From NCBI GenBank assembly GCA_034508935.3, contig CM067448.1:52389639-52453638 (forward strand): a stretch of DNA of 64,000 bases, written 5' to 3'. The notes beneath the pieces were generated by a model that made no database searches, had not been told where the DNA came from, and was given only the letters and a program-made list of their open reading frames with translations. Made by a program: the position numbers and the translations under genes. Origin of the DNA: Berghia stephanieae. Its lineage: Eukaryota; Mollusca; Gastropoda; Nudibranchia; Aeolidiidae. Positions 44,790-64,000 of the stretch are shown piece by piece. Position 1 is the first letter of the stretch. Every line of letters begins with the position of its first letter.

Positions 44790-45045
44790 GATTTTTTTTT
44801 TGTTGTTGTTAGCTTATTGACGGCTTATTGACCTTGAGACAAAATCTCGTAGACTTGGTATTTCGGCTCTTGTGTCAAGATAATGCTCGATATTGGTAAA
44901 AAAAATCCTATAATAACAATAGGCTTTCTGAATCCACAGTTTGAAGGATGCATGATGAATATTTCGAGTTTATGTATGTAATATAAATAATTATTCGGAA
45001 GAGTGGAAAATATATTTTGTAATAAGAAATGAGTTTATGAGTCTA
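44790..45045. other. Intergenic, plain
   Basis: AT-rich; nothing recognised. Confidence 0.5.
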
Positions 45046-45046
45046 T

Positions 45047-45117
45047 ATCGACGTGCGCTTATTTGCAGGTCTGACTGATTACACAATTCATTATGGGCTC
45101 ATTGTTACGTTAGAAAT
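45047..45117. mobile_element. MITE-A, one arm
   Basis: TCGACGTGCGCTTATTTGCA and the AGGTCTGA arm to GGGCTCATTGTTACG, cut by the 66-bp minisatellite. Confidence 0.6.
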
Positions 45118-45120
45118 CTT

Positions 45121-46090
45121 CAGTCCTCATCCCGCAGTGGGTAAGGACCACCGATGAAACTTTTCCATCCTCTTCTGTCGTTGGCCAGTCCTCATCCACA
45201 GTGGGTATGGACCACCGATGAAACGTTTCCATCCTCTTCTGTCGTTGGCCAGTCCTCATCCCACAGTGGGTATGGACCACCGATGAAACTTTTCCTTCCT
45301 CTTCTGTCGTTGGCCAGTCCTCATCCCACAGTGGGTATGGACCACCGATGAAACTTTTCCATCCTCTTCTGTCGTTGGCCAGTCCTCATCCCACAGTGGG
45401 TATAGACCACCGATAAAACGTTTCCATCCTCTTCTGTCGTTGGCCAGTCCTCATCCACAGTGGGTATGGACCACCGATGAAACTTTTCCATCCTCTTCTG
45501 TCGTTGGCCAGTTCTCGTCCCACAGTGGGTATGGACCACCGATGAAACTTTTCCATCCTCTTCTATCGTTGGCCAGTCCTCATCCCACAGTGGGTATGGA
45601 CCACCGATGAAACTTTTCCATCCTCTTCTGTCGTTGGCCAGTCCTCATCCCACAGTGGGTATGGACCACCGATGAAACTTTTCCATCCTCTTCTGTCGTT
45701 GGCCAGTCCTCGTCCCACAGTAGGTATGGACCACCGATGAAACTTTTCCATCCTCTTCTGTCGTTGGCAGTCCTCGTCCCACAGTGGGTATGGACCACCG
45801 ATAAAACTTTTCCATCCTCTTCTGTCGTTGGCCAGTCCTCATCCCACAGTGGGTAAGGATCACCGATGAAACTTTTCCATCCTCTTCTGTCGTTGGCCAG
45901 TCCGCATCCCACAGTGGGTATGGACCACCGATGAAACTTTTCCATCCTCTTCTGTCGTTGGCCAGTCCTCATCCCACAGTGGGTATGGGCCACCGATGAA
46001 ACTTTTCCATCCTCTTCTGTCGTTGGCCAGTCCTCGTCCCACAGTGGGTATGGACCACCGATGAAACGTTTCCATCCTCTTCGGTCGTTG
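45121..46090 (-). repeat. ~66-bp minisatellite built from a LINE C-terminus (15 units)
   Basis: Unit has CAGTCCTCATCCCACAGTGG, GTATGGACCACCGATGAAAC and CATCCTCTTCTGTCGTTGG. On the - strand it reads NDRRGWKSFIGGPYPLWDED, the end of the LINE fragment at 46090-46190. Confidence 0.88.
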
Positions 46091-46190
46091 GCCGCCAGTC
46101 TTTTCATCTCCTGCCAGCACATCCCAGACCTCTCCAGCTCTACCAGGTCTCTCCTCCAGGTTGACCTTCGTCTTCATTTTTTCCTATTTC
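46090..46190 (-). pseudogene. LINE C-terminal fragment at the head of the 66-bp minisatellite
   Basis: On the - strand reads TWRRDLVELERSGM then WQEMKRLAANDRRGWKRFI, the usual TWRRxLxxEL...LAxDRxxW end of a LINE polyprotein. It runs directly into the minisatellite at 45121-46090, whose unit continues the same frame. Confidence 0.65.
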
Positions 46191-46264
46191 TGGATGGATT
46201 CCATAGCAGGATTATCTGTCCTTGTGATATTGTACTTTGGTTTCCTCAATGTGTGTCCTATTTT

Positions 46265-46345
46265 TGTACACTACAACAATATTACAACTAGGCCCATAGT
46301 TGGGTTCGAATGTCAGGCCTGCATATATTATATTATGTTCACATC
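46265..46345. mobile_element. MITE-A, one arm
   Basis: ACTACAACAATATTACAAC through GGGTTCGAATGTCAGGCCTG. Lies on the other side of the minisatellite from the arm at 45047, so the minisatellite and LINE end may sit inside one split MITE. Confidence 0.5.
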
Positions 46346-46530
46346 GGTCTAGATGCTATTGGATTTGTTGTGTTGAATAACGCCAGTTTTGTTATGACAT
46401 CCGTTTCATTATGTGATCTATTTATTCATTGCCTTTGAAAATGATTTATTATTCATCAAACTATGCAGAGAATGATTTTATCTTCTTTTGTTTTTTGTAT
46501 TTTTTAATTCCAATCGTAAAATTATCACCA

Positions 46531-46642
46531 CAGTGGTTTCCATTCAAAAGCACTCCGGCTACAAGGGAAATCCGGTTATATTATAACTATCAGCACGCTC
46601 TGCTTGATTCCCGAGGACTGTGCTTCTAAACGGAGACCACTG
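46531..46642. mobile_element. Small Tc1/pogo-like MITE
   Basis: CAGTGGTTTCCATTCAAAAG at left mirrored by CTTCTAAACGGAGACCACTG at right; 112 bp. CAGTGGnnnCC ends recall pogo/Tc1-type TIRs. Single copy here. Confidence 0.5.
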
Positions 46643-46784
46643 TATTATAACTATTGTTATGACATGCGTATTAATTGTGACTCATCACGTCTATCTGGTA
46701 TTAAGTAAGAATGGACCAGGCACCATCAAATTAAATCGAAAGTCAAAATCCTTAGAAATGGGAAATTTGGGTTTTCTGGTGTTT

Positions 46785-46920
46785 TTCTGGGTTTTGGGGT
46801 GTTTTTTTTCTTGTTTGTTTTGTTTGGGTTATTTAACTTTTGCTTTTTTTTTGTTTGTTTGTTTGTTTGATTTTGTGTTTTGTTCTTTATTGTTTTTGTT
46901 CTTGTTCTGTTTTGTTAATG
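46785..46920 (+). repeat. T/G-rich tract
   Basis: TTTTGTTTGGG low complexity on the + strand. Confidence 0.7.
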
Positions 46921-47685
46921 AAACGCGATGAATGAAACACCACAGAAAAAAAGGAGATATATGAGAATGGCGTTAAGTTGATTTACCTTAACAACGCTAT
47001 TCTCACTTACCTCATTCGTCTGTAGTATTTCATTCATCATTTTATTGATAAAGGGGAAACCCGAAACGTCCAAATTATGTTTTCATTCATTAAATTGGAG
47101 CTCGCATTCAATGTCACGTTGTTATTTATGTGCATTATCTGGTTGATTTCATTTTATTGTTGTGCTGACGAAGAGTTTGTACCCGACATGTCCATTGTCC
47201 GTACTGTCCCTATCCGAAGCCTTTCCATTGTCAATTGTCACCTTTTCTGTAGTTGATTTAATTCCAACATTAGTACCAGATAGACATGGTGGGGCACACA
47301 GACATTTTGTGATTTGAAAAGCCTACGTAGGTATTTTTTTTTAAATCGTATTCCACGTGAGACGTGAAAGTGTGAGATCGGAGGGGGGGGGAGGGGGGAT
47401 TGATTGGGAATGAGGGGGTTTGGAAGTGTGGGGAGCGGGGTGAAGGGAAGGCAACGGGAAGGAGGAGGGGGGGGGGGGGGGGGGGAGGAGGAAACGGGAT
47501 TTTGATTGGCCTTTTATTATGATGTTTTAGTTTTATATTTATATCTCAGTTTGGTTGTTCAGTTCTTCCCTGATAACCTTTATTTATCCCTTGATTTCCC
47601 CTTATAGTTTATAGTGTTTGCATCCATTCCTCCAACGTGACGAAAGAGCTTTGGAAGAGGACTTTGAAAATAAATAATAAAATAA
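46921..47685. other. Intergenic with short dispersed motifs
   Basis: A mirrored pair GAGAATGGCGTT / AACGCTATTCTC at 46962-47004, then ATAAAGGGGAAACCCGAAAC, a motif also at 27897 and 49616. G-rich tract at 47382-47490. Confidence 0.5.
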
Positions 47686-47830
47686 AATTCCTTTTATCCA
47701 TCCAGTAGTAGGGGAAATCTGTCTCTAGGGTCTATTCCAAGGGAAAACTGGAATAATCCAGGCGTCAGCCGCCGCGGTACAGCGCATCAACATGATCCAG
47801 GGCGAGGTGACTTGCTCAAGGCCACACACT
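47685..47830 (-). mobile_element. SINE-I, 3' part
   Basis: Shares GGCGAGGTGACTTGCTCAAG, GGAATAATCCAGGCGTCAG and the CTTTTATCCATCC tail with 26020; the head is replaced by MITE-G. Confidence 0.58.
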
Positions 47831-47831
47831 T

Positions 47832-47917
47832 CGAGAAGTCCCAGGTTTGAGAGTTTTTGTCAAGATGAGGGTCATTCAAATCGATCTATATTTGAAGGAC
47901 GAGTTTTCTGGCCAAAT
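47832..47917. mobile_element. MITE-G, right half
   Basis: GAAGTCCCAGGTTTGAGAG to GAGTTTTCTGGCCAAA. Joined directly to a SINE-I copy on its left. Confidence 0.65.
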
Positions 47918-48024
47918 TTTTTAATATGGGTTTTTCCAGAGTACGGCAGTACCGTAATCTCTAGACTACACCAGTTTACACAAGCTGTTTCCAGAGAAAG
48001 CAATAAAGTTAAATTATGTTTGGT

Positions 48025-48141
48025 CCACGTGTACTTCTTTTCAGGTCTAGTAACCCAAATTGTTGTGGTCCCATTGTTGTTAAGTGTCCATTACAACAAT
48101 GTTAAAGGGTTCGGTTATCAGACCTGCAAATAAGTACACGT
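48025..48141. mobile_element. MITE-A, short form
   Basis: CCACGTGTACTTCTTTTCAG to TTATCAGACCTGCAAATAAG and TACACG; a shortened middle gives about 117 bp. Confidence 0.68.
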
Positions 48142-48358
48142 TTTGTTTGGTCATTTTTAAAAGTTTGTTTTTAAGGGTTTTACACCGTAGTTAAATTGAC
48201 AAGGACTAAAGACATGGAGATGGTTTAGACTTTTTATTTTCCTTTTATTTTAAGTTCTGACATATTGGTTGTTTATAGTTTTAAATAGGTGAATTTTATA
48301 AAAATACAGTATGTTTGATAAAAATGTGTGGGATTACAACTTAATGATTGCAAAAAAT

Positions 48359-48466
48359 GTGCGGCTATGTGGTCTATTGGTATGACACTCGCTTTTGGAT
48401 CGGAAGGTCCTGGGTTCGAGCCTCGCTCAGCGCATAATTGAGTCCTTGGAAAGGCAGTATCTCACC
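48359..48466 (+). mobile_element. SINE-E, 5' part
   Basis: GCGGCTATGTGGTCTATTGG head to GAGTCCTTGGAAAGGCAG, cut by MITE-K. Confidence 0.72.
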
Positions 48467-48467
48467 G

Positions 48468-48588
48468 CAAGTCTACCTACCAGCTTTGCGCACCATGTTT
48501 TATTTAATTTGATGTCATAAGTAAGAGTTCTGATGCGCCCAAAATGAAATAAAACATGGTGCGCAAAGCTCCTCTGTAGACTTCAGAA
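48468..48588. mobile_element. MITE-K hairpin
   Basis: AGCTTTGCGCACCATGTTTT is mirrored by AAAACATGGTGCGCAAAGCT, with AAGTCTAC arms extending the TIR to ~37 bp around a short loop. It interrupts a SINE-E copy. Confidence 0.7.
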
Positions 48589-49268
48589 TTTTGATCCGCT
48601 GATCGTGTATAATTCCACATTTTTATCAAACACCCTGTATATGAGTGCAGCCCCCCTCCCCCCACCCAACACCACCACAACTCCCTTCTCCCTCCCAATT
48701 TTTTGAATTGACACATGCATTTCCCCAGTCATTTCGATACCCCCAAAGTGCACTCCATATTCACAAGTCTCAGAGATACAAAGCTGCTGCCACGAGCTGT
48801 GGACTGTAAAAAGTAATCAACAAAAATTAATAAAACAGCTTCCCAAAAAAAAAAAAACAAACAAGGAACGTTTCGAACTCAAAAATCCCTTCTTCAGCTA
48901 ACAACAAAAAAAACAATGAAAGCATAAATACATTAGTAAAAAACCGGATCGTTGATTGTTTTTTTTATTTTGTTTTAGTAATCTATTAATGTTTTCATTG
49001 TTGGCTGAAGAAGGGTTTTGAGCGCGAAACATTTCCAGTTTTGGTGTTTTGTTCTTTTATAAAGCTGTTATATTATTTATTTGTGTTTATTAATATTTAC
49101 AAGTCTTGATATCTACGTTGGTTTGGCGGTATTCCATTACAACAATGCAAATGGTACAACTTGGAGATCGAAGAAGTAATAAAAAAATTTAAAATAAGTG
49201 GAAAAATACAATAGAAGCTTTAACATATGTCCATGGGGTCTTACGGTTATTTTTCCTTTTATTTTAGT
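48589..49268. other. Intergenic with short dispersed motifs
   Basis: Opposed copies of GGCTGAAGAAGGGTTTTGAG (+ at ~49002) and its mirror near 48880 frame ~120 bp; same motif near 26690, 32345 and 61620. Confidence 0.5.
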
Positions 49269-49269
49269 T

Positions 49270-49590
49270 CAGCGATGTGGTCTAGTGGTACGACACTCAC
49301 CTTCGGATCAGAAGGTCCAGGGTTCGAGTTCGAGTCAGACACAGAACAGTGCAAAGCCGAGACCTTGGTTACTGCTCTTTACTCGCATTCTCTCATTGCA
49401 CTTCAGGTGCAACACGGTACCTACCTGGCTGTTAAGTGTTGTCTCTGTCAGTGTCAGAAAAAAAAAATTGTAATATCGCCTAACTGGCATCTTGTTTTGT
49501 CGTACATATGTTTTGCTGTTGGCAGGGACCGACCCCTTGTAAAGTGAGCGCTTTGAGCAAATATAGTGGATATGCGCTATATAAATAATG
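49270..49590 (+). mobile_element. SINE-E, divergent subfamily
   Basis: GCGATGTGGTCTAGTGGTAC head, box-B region altered (GGGTTCGAGTTCGAG), tail ATATGCGCTATATAAATAAT. Confidence 0.68.
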
Positions 49591-49909
49591 CTCAGGGTCT
49601 TTTTTTTCTTGTTGACAAAGGGGAAACCCCAAAATGTCTTTGTGATTGTGAATTAAATTAAAGCTTCAATTCTACTTTTTCATTATTTATTACAACAATG
49701 TAACCATGACAACTTGGGCTATTAGTATTATGTAACCATGACAACTCGGGCTATTAGACTTAAATAAATATACATAGCTTTATCCCCCCTTATTTCTAAA
49801 TGACGTCATCACTCTTGCAGCTTGAAGTTATTCCCAAATGTTATACCATTCCAATGATAGTTTTATACAAATAAAAATCTCCTTCACTTCACAATTCTGT
49901 TTGTTTGTT

Positions 49910-50625
49910 TGTTTTTAGGGGTGTTGTGGCGCTTGCGACGACGCTTAGGTCATTTCAGCGCCAGTAAAAAGGAAGATGATACGGAAAGTTGTATACTGAG
50001 GTTAAAATCCTCGAAGAAAACGGAAGACAAAGGAGACTGGATCAAATAGGGAACAGAAGTCTCCACAAGCAGCCATTGATGTGCAAATTTGGACATGACC
50101 TAAAGCACAAGCAAAGAATCCGCTATGAAGGACACATTCAAATGTTTACTTACTTATCCGTAGAAGCAACCCTGAACACTAGCCCTTGTCTTGTGCCAGG
50201 CGCTCAAATGTAATACAAAGTACAATATACAATCTACAGTATTGAAAACTAATAATTATAACAGAAAACACGACAGTAACCAGGGTTGCCAATTCAAGAG
50301 GAGAAAAGTTAACTTAGTTCGAGATTATCTAAATGTTTCACCCAGACACCAGCACAAGATCCCACTAAGAGGAATACATTCAAATGTTTCAAATCATGTT
50401 TAAAATTTTAAAAAATAACATTACATAACAGAGAGATGAATTACAAGGAAAATAATATAATTTCCAAAACTCTAACTATACATAGAGTATCGGCCAGGGC
50501 CAGGACAAAACCAAGTAATCTCATTCCAAGACAAAGACAGAGAGTGAGTTGGAAGACAGATAAAAGGGGATAGAAGACGGTAAGTGCCTCCCTGCCCACT
50601 ATGGGAGGTCAGACTGGGAGTTAGG
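49910..50625 (-). repeat. Dispersed repeat D, with extra internal sequence
   Basis: Starts with GGCGCTTGCGACGACGCTTA and ends CTATGGGAGGTCAG. Longer than other copies, with a partly duplicated middle (GGAATACATTCAAATGTTT type segments). Confidence 0.6.
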
Positions 50626-50706
50626 AGGGTTAATATTCCCACTCCCTCTTTATTATGTAATATATAATAATTGATTTCTATAACACACAGACTACACAAA
50701 GGGGGT

Positions 50707-50739
<33 letters not shown>

Positions 50740-51182
50740 CTCTGATACGCACTAGAATAAGCACTGATAAAGGGATAGCTCAAAATAAAATGCTTTAAGA
50801 CACAAACTAATTGTGAAGGGAAATTAGAATTTATTCAATGATATGTCATTTAGCCTCGGTCATAACAAAGACATGAAGGTATAAATGACATCGAAATCAA
50901 AATCACAATACATGTTATGATAACAACAGCTATCATTTTCATTTCATATTTGTTGTTTACTGTTACCGTTTCATATACATTACCACATTTAAAAATAATA
51001 ATTAACACATCTGTTAACTCTTTAGAGGCGGAGTTGGACTTATCTTCAACTCAATATCATAATCATTTTCATTAGTATCTTTATGTTTAAAAAATATATC
51101 ATAACAAATGTGACAATGGAAAAGAACAGTTTAGGGCAAATTGTACAGGGCCTGTGTTTACAAACTCATTTTAAAAAAAACA
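50626..51182. other. MCM4 downstream region
   Basis: A ~40-bp nearly pure G run at 50701-50739, otherwise AT-rich. Possible 3' UTR of MCM4 up to 50830. Confidence 0.4.
50830..50835 (-). terminator. Candidate MCM4 polyadenylation signal AATAAA
   Basis: AATAAA on the - strand about 880 bp past the MCM4 stop. The intervening UTR would carry a SINE-F copy. Position only; no transcript evidence, and nearer weak signals are possible. Confidence 0.25.
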
Positions 51183-51438
51183 AAACAGAAAAAAGTAGTC
51201 GGAGCCATTAGCCCCATGAAGCTGGAGTCTTATCTCAGTTTCTATAGCATGAAACAGAAAATGCAATTGATTGCTATCCTTTGATCATCAGAGATCTAAC
51301 AGAACCACCTACCCATTCATTGCTGGGTGAACAGGAGGGGGGTCAGAAAAAGATCTTGACTACTACATCTGAGATCACTCTCAGTTCCTTTGCATGTGAA
51401 GCAAGTGCTCCACCAACTGAGCTACCGTAAGCCCCACA
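51183..51438 (-). mobile_element. SINE-F, full
   Basis: Reverse copy ending TCCACCAACTGAGCTAC. Lies 275 bp beyond the MCM4 stop, possibly inside its 3' UTR. Confidence 0.72.
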
Positions 51439-51712
51439 AAAGTAATAATCTAAAGAGAAATAATGTGCACTGTCATACTTGAAAATGTGTGCTGTGAATT
51501 ATCCATGATAATCTTCAGCCCTCTGTTAATTATATGTCTGGGTGCTGAGGAGCAATTTTTATGAATTTGTTTTCTTGTACAAAAGTTGATTTATATTGAA
51601 CATGTATAGAAAAAAAATTTAACCTCAATATATCAATATCAACAAGAACAAAAAAATACCATGAAATACTTGACCCAGCTATATAAATCATTATTTTCAA
51701 GACCAAATCTGT

Positions 51713-62033
<10,321 letters not shown>

Positions 62034-62034
62034 T

Positions 62035-62370
62035 TATGTTTTTAAGGGTTTTACGGCGCTTGCAACACATTAAGGTCATATCAGCGCCAGTAAAAAGGAA
62101 GAAAATGGGATAGTAAAAAGTTCTAGAATTACAATTAAAGCACAAAAGAAAAGGTAAGACAAAGGGGAATTGGTTCAAATAGGGAACAGATGTAGATTCC
62201 AAGAGCACACCGTCAAAGTACTTAGTTTGAGATACCTAAAAGTCTCATCCAGACACAAGCACAGGTCCCAACTAAGAGGAATACATTCAAATGTTTACCA
62301 ATCATATAATATAATATGTAAACTAAACATAATACAATGCATAACAGAGATGATTTACAAGGAAAAAATA
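62035..62370 (-). repeat. Dispersed repeat D, 5'-truncated
   Basis: GGTTTTACGGCGCTTGCAAC to CATAACAGAGATGATTTACA. Confidence 0.68.
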
Positions 62371-62547
62371 GACCTGTAAATGAGCTCTATAAAAATTGAC
62401 TGAAACTCTTCGACAAACTGAAGATTCAATTATTTTTTTTTAAATAAGGCATCATTGGAGAGGAGAGTGATAAATACAATATATCAAAATAGTGGGTGTT
62501 ATTTCTTACTGGAAGTATGACTGCCATAATTTGATGTAGAAGGAATG

Positions 62548-62751
62548 CTAAATAAGCAGGTCATTCATATAGGTAAAGATGACCTCATCAAAGTCATATT
62601 CCTGCATCTGGAATTTTTTTGACATAGAAAAATAATCACCATTATCATCTTTAACTTCTAGCCATGACCAATTGAATTTATTCCTCACGGGACTCACATC
62701 TTTATCGATGCTCGACAAGTCTGAATTGCGATCCACGAACAGCTCAGCCAT
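62548..62751 (-). CDS. Short unplaced ORF (67 aa) in MCM4 intron
   Basis: ATG at 62751 to TAG at 62548, reading MAELFVDRNSDLSSI, then VRNKFNWSWLEVKDDNGDYF and ending YMNDLLI. The FNWSWLE...GDYF stretch loosely recalls N-terminal segments next to BED-like fingers in invertebrate proteins, but no zinc ligands follow. It is not part of MCM4. It could be an exon of another gene, a transposon scrap or chance; the low repeat content is its only other support. Confidence 0.3.
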   Translation of the reverse strand: MAELFVDRNSDLSSIDKDVSPVRNKFNWSWLEVKDDNGDYFSMSKKFQMQEYDFDEVIFTYMNDLLI

Positions 62752-64000
62752 TGTGAGAACATTAGCATAATGTAGCAATGAGCAAACTTGATTTTCAATC
62801 AGTAAATGACAGAGAAAAAAAAACTTAAATATGACTTCAGGCCAATACACTGAATTATTAAGTAGAAGTGAATTATCAAGAAGAAACTTCGGCAGGCGTA
62901 GCGGTAGCGGAAAAATTCAAAGAATCGAAATGAAGGTAAATCGCCACAAAACAGCAAGCTCGCTTGGGCTTGAGCAAAACAATGCCAGAAAACGTCATGA
63001 TTTGCACGGGAATTAATTAGGCTACTTACCATTGTTCCTTATGATCAGGTACTCAATCAGTGAAGAAACGGTCAACCAGTTTGTTTACAACATGAGGCAA
63101 TCGAAATGTGCTTTTAGCAATCTATCCTAACTTTCGATTTGAAGATGTCTACATAATGGACTTGCGGCATTCGCAATTTACTTTATCATAGTTTTGAGAC
63201 TCCCCAGGTAAATGTGGTCAATTTTGGCTTAGATGAAACAGTGAAATTTATCGCTCAGTGGCTCAGTTAAAATTGGCTACAGTTGGGATCACGACGGTTT
63301 GGAAAGTGAAAAAATAATTTAACGAAGGATGTGTGAAAATACCCAGGGAGTGTTCAGACACGCCTTTTATAAAAAGCGTCTCTTAGTCTTGGCAATATAT
63401 ACATCGTTAAAATAAACGGTCCCCATGAGCTATGCGTAGCGCTGTGGAACACTCCTAATTATTTTACGGTCATTCGACTACGATTTGTGAATTCTTTCTT
63501 TTTTTATTTCTTTCTTTCTTTCTTTCCTTTTTTAAATATTTGAATTTGACAAATTGATTGATTTCAGTTAATTGACTGAGAATTTACAGGTCTAAAAGAA
63601 ATATCATCTCCCAAAACTACAACTATCAGGGATGTAAATGCAAAGTTGAAAAAAAATCTGAAATTCTGCGAGCTCATTTCAATAGTCTAAACTCCAAGTG
63701 ACACTCCAGGAATGAGGTGATAAATGGCCTTCTGATTGTGACAACATTTTTAGGACTTTTGAGTGATAAGTCTCAGAATAAAATCTAAATTATTTTGTTT
63801 ACGGATGGATTTTAATGATTTATGTCTCCTTTTTGTCAGGAGGAAATACCATTATTTGGTGTTGGTCATGCTTAAATCAGTGCCCATTTAGTACTATCTT
63901 TATCTTTATTAAACAGGGTTAAATTAGTTTGGGGTAATGAAAAAATCAGAATTTTGGAATTCTTAACTTATTTTCACCGCACGTAATCCAACACCTTAAC
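62752..64000. other. MCM4 intron or upstream region, plain
   Basis: No MCM4 exon found; in particular no GDPGTSKSQ-type Walker A coding sequence. A TTTC patch lies at 63490-63530. Confidence 0.5.

Noticed and set aside
45154-46122. A 180-codon ORF rich in WSIPTV and DRRGWK
   Set aside because: It is the 66-bp minisatellite, a multiple of three, so frames stay open.

Overview
The window is animal nuclear DNA. It has intron-rich genes with GT-AG junctions, tRNA-derived SINEs, many palindromic MITEs, a CR1/L2-type LINE and abundant microsatellites. The repeat style suits a marine invertebrate, perhaps a mollusc or another lophotrochozoan. That is an inference from style; no species-specific sequence was recognised.

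Two host genes lie tail to tail. On the + strand, 4420-37801, are the last 18 exons of a CLC-6/7-type chloride/proton exchanger, from the inner-membrane helices through both CBS domains to the stop. Its first exons lie left of the window. On the - strand, 61929-51713, are the last five exons of MCM4, from the Walker B exon to the stop. Its 5' exons lie right of the window. The two genes share no pathway. Both show single-base indels inside otherwise well conserved exons, which may be residual assembly error or early decay.

Layout: 1-4400 holds a truncated TIR element, a copy of the end of CLC exon 8, long simple repeats, MITEs and SINE pieces. 4400-37800 is the CLC gene, with introns packed by microsatellites, at least eight TIR families (labelled A, B, C, G, H, K, L, M here), SINEs (E, F, I), a ~520-bp dispersed repeat (D), LINE scraps and one LINE with an open ORF2 (34141-37600). 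37802-51712 is intergenic and built of the same repeats plus a 15-copy minisatellite derived from a LINE C-terminus. 51713-61929 is MCM4; one intron carries a ~6-kb array of a 396-bp tRNA-like unit arranged as two opposed arms. 61930-64000 is the next MCM4 intron, with one short unplaced ORF.

Most notable: nine tandem copies of a splice acceptor before CLC exon 10; MITE-A copies just downstream of several CLC splice donors; a LINE whose ORF1 and ORF2 share one frame split by a TGA in the TGA-CTA readthrough context; the giant inverted array flanked by a 15-bp target duplication; and a small TIR element keeping an internal ORF in two of four copies. Family letters are labels made for this report.
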